From contig JBDTRY010000017.1 of assembly GCA_039931435.1 (NCBI GenBank), positions 1 through 36,876 of the forward strand: DNA of 36,876 bases, given 5' to 3'. The notes under the pieces were generated by a model. That model ran no database searches. It saw only the letters and a list, made by a program, of their open reading frames with translations, and was not told where the DNA came from. This DNA is from JBDTRY01 sp039931435 (lineage in GTDB: Bacteria; Acidobacteriota; Thermoanaerobaculia; Gp7-AA8). Both the position numbers and the translations under genes were made by a program. Position 1 is the first letter of the stretch. Each line of letters opens with the position of its first letter. This document shows positions 32,847-36,876 of the stretch, piece by piece.

Positions 32847-33431
32847 ATGTTGTCCACGACGCTTGAAGAGGGGCTTCGGAACTACGAGATCGGGGAAAAA
32901 GTGAAGGCTCTGCGTCTTCGCAAGAAGATGGCGCTCGTCGAGCTGGGGAAGCACACCGGGCTCTCGGCGGCGTTACTCTCGAAGATCGAGCGGTCGAACA
33001 TTTATCCGCCGCTGCCGACACTGCTGCGGATCGCTCTGGTCTTCGGCGTGGGGCTGGACTACTTCTTCCGCGATGAGACGACGCGGCCAGTGATCGCAGT
33101 GATGAGGAAGAAGGACCGCATCAGATTCCCCGGTCAGGAGGAAGGACCGGTCTCCTGGTTCTTCGAGAGCCTCGACTTCAACGCGCACGAACGGAAGTTC
33201 GACGTCTACCTGGCGCACTTCCAGGCGCTCTCCGCGGAAGAGGCGCCATCCCATGCGCACGAGGGGTTTGAGTTCCTCTACCTGCTCAGCGGGAAGCTCT
33301 CGCTCACCGTGGGGCGCCACGAGCACCAGCTGGGCGAGGGAGATGCGATGTACTTCGATGCCAGCGTGCAGCATTCGTATCGGCAGATCGGCAAAAGCGC
33401 CTGCACCGCGGTGACTGTGACGTCCAGGTGA
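32847..33431 (+). CDS. XRE-cupin transcriptional regulator
   Basis: A 194-residue protein. The HTH is at about 15-70 (IGEKVKALRLRKKMALVELGKHTGLSAALLSKIERSNIYPPLPTLLRIALVFGV). The cupin_2 barrel is at about 115-190 (SHAHEGFEFLYLLSGKLSLTVGRHEHQLGEGDAMYFDASVQHSYR), with H, H, E and H residues that could bind a metal or small ligand. AGGAGG lies upstream of the ATG. Divergent from FAS1-DUF378, with a shared regulatory region of ~120 bases. A short duplicate of its HTH region is at 33826-33888. Confidence 0.92.
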   Translation: MLSTTLEEGLRNYEIGEKVKALRLRKKMALVELGKHTGLSAALLSKIERSNIYPPLPTLLRIALVFGVGLDYFFRDETTRPVIAVMRKKDRIRFPGQEEGPVSWFFESLDFNAHERKFDVYLAHFQALSAEEAPSHAHEGFEFLYLLSGKLSLTVGRHEHQLGEGDAMYFDASVQHSYRQIGKSACTAVTVTSR

Positions 33432-33600
33432 GCAGAGAGGTGGCGGGCAGCTTCTCCTCGAGCACGGTGACGAGCGAAGTTCCGCTGGCCCGCCATTGCG
33501 TGGGGGTGGATGGACTCTGTACCGGAACAACGAAAACCCGCTTTCGAAGTGACGCCAGTGTTCCGTTCCTTCACGCAGGAGGCGATCCGGAAGCCTATGT
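33432..33600. other. Intergenic, nothing recognised
   Basis: No gene, hairpin or repeat seen in this stretch before the 22-base direct repeat that starts at 33601. Confidence 0.4.
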
Positions 33601-33639
33601 GGCGGTGACTACGGCTCGCTCATGCCTGAGCAATCGACA

Positions 33640-33755
33640 GAGACCCTCATCCGGCCCTTCGGGCCACCTTCTCCCGCCGGGAGAAGGGAGAAGAGCGCGC
33701 GGTCAGAAGTCCTCCCCTCTCCCGGCGGGAGAGGGGCAGGGGTGAGGGTCCCTGA
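33640..33755. repeat. Palindromic repeat, full unit
   Basis: Same order of motifs as 30798-30910, with a slightly different middle. In both places it is followed by GCAAACCT and, a little later, ATCGAAAATCAATAA, so the shared unit extends into promoter DNA. Confidence 0.8.
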
Positions 33756-33825
33756 GGCAAACCTGGCGTCCGTGATCTTTTATCGAAAAGTATCGAAAAT
33801 CAATAATGAAAAGCTCTGTGTCATC

Positions 33826-33888
33826 GCAAGAAGATGGCGCTCGGAGAGCTTGGGAAACACACTGGCTTTTCGGCCGCATTACTCTGCG
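33826..33888 (+). pseudogene. XRE-cupin regulator, HTH fragment
   Basis: Reads RKKMALGELGKHTGFSAALL, closely matching RKKMALVELGKHTGLSAALL of the regulator at 32847-33431. It is cut off on both sides and has no start of its own. Duplicated debris. Confidence 0.75.
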
Positions 33889-33906
33889 GCGGTGACTACG
33901 GCTCGC

Positions 33907-34596
33907 TCAAGCCGCGAAAATTTCGCGCACCGTCTCCAGCTCATCCTCCATTTCCTGCTCGGAGACGATCGATTCGAGAATCAGCGGAACGTCGTCCGGA
34001 ACGTAGCGCACCACTTTGCGAAACGCGGTCCTGGAAAGAAATCCGATCCTTCGATGGTCGCCGAATGTTCCCACCTCGCCGACATGAAGCTGCCGAAGGC
34101 GGTCGCCGAACTGGTGCAGCATCTCGATGGCAACGCTCATCGTGGGATCGACCTGCCTTGCATGCCCGAGATCGAGGCAGAAGCCCGCGTCGGGCAGATC
34201 CTCGAACGACGAGCTGAGCTCGGACACGGTCCTTCCCGTGGCTTTGCGGAGATCCATGTTCTCCAGACACAGACGCGATCCGAGGGGACGCCAGATCGAG
34301 GCATCTGCGATGAGATCGGGGTGGACGACCAGGGGCCATGACCCGGGCAGTTGCGTGAGGAGCTGGACCACTTCGCGCTCACCCATCGACCTGAGGGCGC
34401 TTGGTGCGTGGAAGGAGACGTACTGAAACCGGCTGACATCGAGCGAAGCCGCGGACGAAACCAGCGGTTGCAGCTCCCCTTCGCGTAGTGCGGACAGCTC
34501 CACCGCGTTGATGCCGGAGGAGGCTCGCTGCAGATCGAGGCCGCGCCTGAAGTCGCCTTTGGCGAGCGCACCGCTGGAAAATCCGATCAGTCGCAT
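33907..34596 (-). CDS. TIM-barrel protein of the xylose isomerase / sugar-phosphate isomerase-epimerase type
   Basis: About 229 residues. Features of the AP-endonuclease-2/xylose-isomerase-like TIM barrel are an opening beta1 (MRLIGFSSGAL), INAVELSAL, metal-site candidates in YVSFHAP, LVVHPD, LCLENMD, FCLDLGHARQV, LRQLHVGEVG and PLILESIV. Glu, Asp and His at these strand ends match the usual divalent-metal site. ATG 34596 has GGGAGG upstream; the frame is open to 34626. It begins 17 bases after the nucleotidyltransferase gene and is in its operon. Substrate unknown. Confidence 0.8.
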   Translation of the reverse strand: MRLIGFSSGALAKGDFRRGLDLQRASSGINAVELSALREGELQPLVSSAASLDVSRFQYVSFHAPSALRSMGEREVVQLLTQLPGSWPLVVHPDLIADASIWRPLGSRLCLENMDLRKATGRTVSELSSSFEDLPDAGFCLDLGHARQVDPTMSVAIEMLHQFGDRLRQLHVGEVGTFGDHRRIGFLSRTAFRKVVRYVPDDVPLILESIVSEQEMEDELETVREIFAA

Positions 34597-34612
34597 CGAT
34601 TCCCTCCCGTTA

Positions 34613-35677
34613 TCAGAACACACCAAACCGAATCGTGAGCTCGCGGAGTACGCCGTCCGTTTTCAGGAAAAGCTCTTCGAGACCGTTCCGAAAATCATGA
34701 CTGGCGTTGTGGGCCTCTTCCCAGACCTTGCTGTGGAGAGCGCCTTCGATCCGGAGCTCCTTCAGCTCCATACGTTTCCCGGGATCCAGGAGGATGCCCA
34801 GAAAGCGGTCGTAAGCCCCGAAGATTTTCCTGGCCAGGTCGTCATCGCCATAGTGCGCAAGCACCGAGGCCAGCGATTCGAGAGGAGTCATCTCGAGCCG
34901 TCGTGCGACGGACGTCGTCAGTGTCGTCGTCAGCCTGTCGCGATCACCTCGAATCGTTGCGGCGTCATCGGGGGGATCGATCTCGAAGCTGTAACAGGCG
35001 AGCAGACCGGCCACGAAGATCAGCTTACGCGAAAATCGCAGCTTGATGTTGCGGAGACCCCAGCCTTCCCGGTTTCGCTCCCACATCTTCGCGGCGTAAT
35101 CGCTGGCCACGGTGCGCCAGTACCGGACGACGTCGTTCATAAGAAAATGCGGAAGAGCGTGAGACGGCGGAATGGATCGCGGCACGACGATATCGTGCGC
35201 GATATAGCGCTCCAGGATGTTGCGGATGACCCGCTCCCGCACCAGTGGCTGCGTCACCGCTCGCGATTCGATCAGAAGGAGGATGCGTCGCGTCAGATTC
35301 TCGTTGGTGTCATGCGCTCCGGCGATGTAGTGGACCAGCTCGTGGCTGAAGGCCATGACGCCGAACGTTTCGGTGCGTCCGGGCTTCTCCAGGTCCAGGC
35401 TTTCGAGATCGGCTCGGATGTCGGTGACCGCCTGGGCATGACTGGGGTCGGACGGACCATCGATGAGGAGCGTCCAATCGACATCGCTGGACTCAGTCAC
35501 TTCACGGCGGCCGATCGAGCCGACTACGACGATTGAAGCATCCTCGGACGAATACTTCGACAATTTTTCCATCTTCGCGAACAGCTCGTCGGTTCGCATC
35601 CTCGCCTCTCCGATGCTCCGCCACTGGACTCCGAGACGAGAACCGTACAGTGCGATGGGGTCGAGGGAAGCTGTCAC
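34613..35677 (-). CDS. Pol-beta-superfamily nucleotidyltransferase with long helical C-terminus
   Basis: About 354 residues from GTG 35677. ATG 35599, with a better ribosome-binding site (GGAGAGG), and ATG 35797 are alternatives. The catalytic motif is VVVGSIGRREVTESSDVDWTLLID: Gly-Ser at 53-54 and Asp65/Asp67, the hG[GS]-x10-DxD pattern of MNT/GlnD/CD-NTase-type enzymes. The remaining ~280 residues are mostly helical (FLMNDVVRYWRTVASDYAAKMW; LRFSRKLIFVAGLLACYSFEI), without a recognised HD, ACT or CBS domain. It could transfer a nucleotide to a protein, an RNA or a small molecule. Coupled to a TIM-barrel gene. Confidence 0.78.
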   Translation of the reverse strand: MTASLDPIALYGSRLGVQWRSIGEARMRTDELFAKMEKLSKYSSEDASIVVVGSIGRREVTESSDVDWTLLIDGPSDPSHAQAVTDIRADLESLDLEKPGRTETFGVMAFSHELVHYIAGAHDTNENLTRRILLLIESRAVTQPLVRERVIRNILERYIAHDIVVPRSIPPSHALPHFLMNDVVRYWRTVASDYAAKMWERNREGWGLRNIKLRFSRKLIFVAGLLACYSFEIDPPDDAATIRGDRDRLTTTLTTSVARRLEMTPLESLASVLAHYGDDDLARKIFGAYDRFLGILLDPGKRMELKELRIEGALHSKVWEEAHNASHDFRNGLEELFLKTDGVLRELTIRFGVF

Positions 35678-35797
35678 GTCCGCGATGCTACTGCAAGGAG
35701 GGCCGTCCCAGGCATGAAACGGTCCGGCGGCCGCCGAAAAGTCAAAGGCTTGCGAGCGACGAGATCCACTTGGCGTAGACACTCTCGGCAGCCACAA

Positions 35798-36609
35798 TCG
35801 GAGTGCAGCGGTGTCGGCGACCCTAGCGATATGCGATCAACCTCCGTCTCGAGATAGGGTCACCATGTGCAACGACTCGAAGGGACGGCGTGAGGTTGGC
35901 CATCACCGTCAAGCTCGACTACCTCCTGCCCGATCGGCGGATGACGTTGACTTGAACTCGCCGATCGGGTGGGAATGACGCTAGCGGACCTGTCGATCCT
36001 AAAGACGGGCAAGGCGCGCGCGATCCGCTTCTCGACCCTCGACGCGATCTCTGGGGCGCTCTCCTGCCAGCCCGGCGACATTCTCCGGTGTGAGCGGCTG
36101 GAAGAACGCGAGCCACCGCCAACGGCATCATGACGGAGCGCAAGCGGATGATTACGGATCGGCGTGAGCCGGGCCACTGATCACGCATATTTCACACGCC
36201 ATCGCGGTCACCCACGCAACCGCCACCGTGCCTGCGACAGAAGATTGCGACTCTTATGAAACTGTCTGGGGGGACGGTGAAGTTCCTTATTCTCGGAGTG
36301 TCGCGCTGCGACGGAGAGGGCCACGACAAGTAAGGGAGATGCGCGATGCAGATCAGGAGAAGTGGTTCGCAACCATCCGCGAGGCCCGGAGCAGACGTTC
36401 ATAACGAAGTCGAGCAGGCCGAAATGCGCGAGCCTACCCCAGGCCTCCCTGTACCGTTTCCCGGCGCGCCTCTGGGCTTACTGCCATCGTACGGGATCAT
36501 TTTCCGAAGGGTTAGCCTATCGAGCGGGACCGCCATGGGGAAGGGAAGGAAATGGATCTTGCCTCATCATTGATAGAATTCGGAGTGTTTGCATGCGAGT
36601 GTTCCCCTG
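35798..36609. other. Gene-poor region with an XRE relic
   Basis: Apart from the XRE pseudogene at 35866-36165, no gene is convincing. Short frames at 36346-36610 have no homology that I recognise. The last ~50 bases are A+T-richer and probably hold the promoter of the final gene. Confidence 0.45.
35866..36165 (+). pseudogene. XRE (YozG-like) regulator, frameshifted duplicate
   Basis: Aligns with 31510-31800: the last codons of DUF2975 (CGAAGGGACGG), then the GTG start, LAITVKLDYLLPDRRMTLT and a stop caused by one extra base, after which another frame continues (MTLADLSILKTGKARAIRFSTLDAI; SCQPGDIL). A frameshift plus several substitutions make it dead. Similarity persists a few bases past the stop codon of the original. 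Confidence 0.85.
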
Positions 36610-36876
36610 ATGGCCCAACCTGTTTCCGGACTCAACCCGACCATTCTGAAGTGGGCGCGCGAGCGCTCCGGCTACAGCATCGAGCAGGCGGCGAAGCTGA
36701 TCGCCAAGTCGCCTCAGACTGTAATCCAGTGGGAGGGCGGGAACTCCGCGCCGACGTACGTGCAACTGGAGAAGCTCGCGTACAAGATCTACCGGCGCCC
36801 GCTGGCGCTGTTTTTCTTCCCTGAGCCACCGGAGGAGCCGGAATCGGCCGGGCGGCTGCGAGCGTGGTTGGCCGCC
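36610..36876 (+). CDS. XRE-family HTH protein, probable ImmA/IrrE type (partial, runs off the end)
   Basis: 89 residues visible. The HTH is ILKWARERSGYSIEQAAKLIAKSPQTVIQWEGGNSAPTYVQLEKLAYKIYRRPLALFFFPEPPEEP. The phrase RPLALFFFPEPP after the HTH is typical of XRE-ImmA/IrrE metallopeptidase proteins (antitoxin or mobile-element regulators), in which a HExxH domain follows. That part is outside the window. Confidence 0.8.
   Translation, partial: MAQPVSGLNPTILKWARERSGYSIEQAAKLIAKSPQTVIQWEGGNSAPTYVQLEKLAYKIYRRPLALFFFPEPPEEPESAGRLRAWLAA

Larger units (their letters stand above)
33601..33909. repeat. Segment bounded by 22-bp direct repeats
   Basis: Identical 22-base sequences beginning GGCGGTGACTACGG and ending CTCGCTCA occupy 33601-33622 and 33888-33909. 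The second contains the stop codon of the TIM-barrel gene. The 265 bases between carry a palindromic repeat unit, a copy of the ATCGAAAATCAATAA promoter motif and an XRE-cupin fragment. Looks like an insertion or an unequal-recombination product. Confidence 0.75.

Noticed and set aside
36346..36573. 75-residue plus-strand frame before the last gene
   Set aside because: No family match, Pro/Gly/Arg-rich, and it overlaps other open frames of equal quality.

Overview
The window is G+C-rich chromosomal DNA (above about 60 % by eye) from a Gram-negative-like bacterium: it carries a lipoprotein signal peptide, a ClsC-type phospholipase D and large glycosyltransferase fusions. The gene mix (two-component system with a GAF/HisKA_3 kinase, giant multi-domain glycosyltransferase, many ArsR, XRE and Crp/Fnr regulators, and many decayed or duplicated fragments) would suit an environmental Acidobacteriota-like genome. 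No rRNA, tRNA or taxon marker is present, so this is only a guess. Accessory DNA and small repeats are scattered through the whole stretch.

Layout. 1-0.63 kb: a collapsed arsenic locus, with an arsI tail facing an arsR tail. 0.63-9.3 kb: a surface-glycan block, with a membrane glycosyltransferase-like protein overlapping a UbiA prenyltransferase gene on the minus strand and, divergently, a 1575-residue sulfotransferase/glycosyltransferase fusion. 9.3-11.3 kb: an ArsR / SRPBCC / DUF1801 cassette bracketed by inverted copies of a ~104-bp repeat. 11.3-12.3 kb: a lipoprotein with an HExxH motif. 12.57-19.45 kb: two nearly identical hicAB copies in direct orientation (the first with a damaged toxin gene) flanking a cardiolipin-synthase-like gene, a SulP transporter, a decayed M20 amidohydrolase and a PfkB kinase. 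19.57-21.2 kb: a two-gene ABC transporter. 21.4-23.5 kb: a histidine kinase and response regulator.

23.57-26.92 kb: an arsenic resistance island (arsC, ACR3 pump, arsM, and arsR divergently transcribed from an operator/promoter region) with a 166/167-bp MITE at each end in the same orientation. The right-hand MITE supplies the arsR stop codon. The genes form a full path: arsenate is reduced (ArsC), arsenite is exported (Acr3) or methylated (ArsM), and ArsR senses arsenite.

27.0-30.3 kb: a redox-stress neighbourhood, with a cNMP-binding-only protein, an FNR-like regulator with N-terminal cysteines, a divergent cysteine-poor protein that looks like a radical SAM enzyme without its Fe-S ligands, CBS-domain remnants and an OsmC protein. 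30.4-36.2 kb: a mosaic of a truncated sulP copy, palindromic repeats, a DUF2975/XRE pair, a FAS1-DUF378 operon divergent from an XRE-cupin regulator, fragments of both XRE types, and a nucleotidyltransferase / TIM-barrel pair. The window ends inside an HTH gene that resembles the start of the XRE-ImmA/IrrE family.

Best candidates for something undescribed are the cysteine-less radical-SAM-like protein, the nucleotidyltransferase / TIM-barrel module, the MITE-bracketed ars island, and the ArsR genes whose promoters predict leaderless transcripts.
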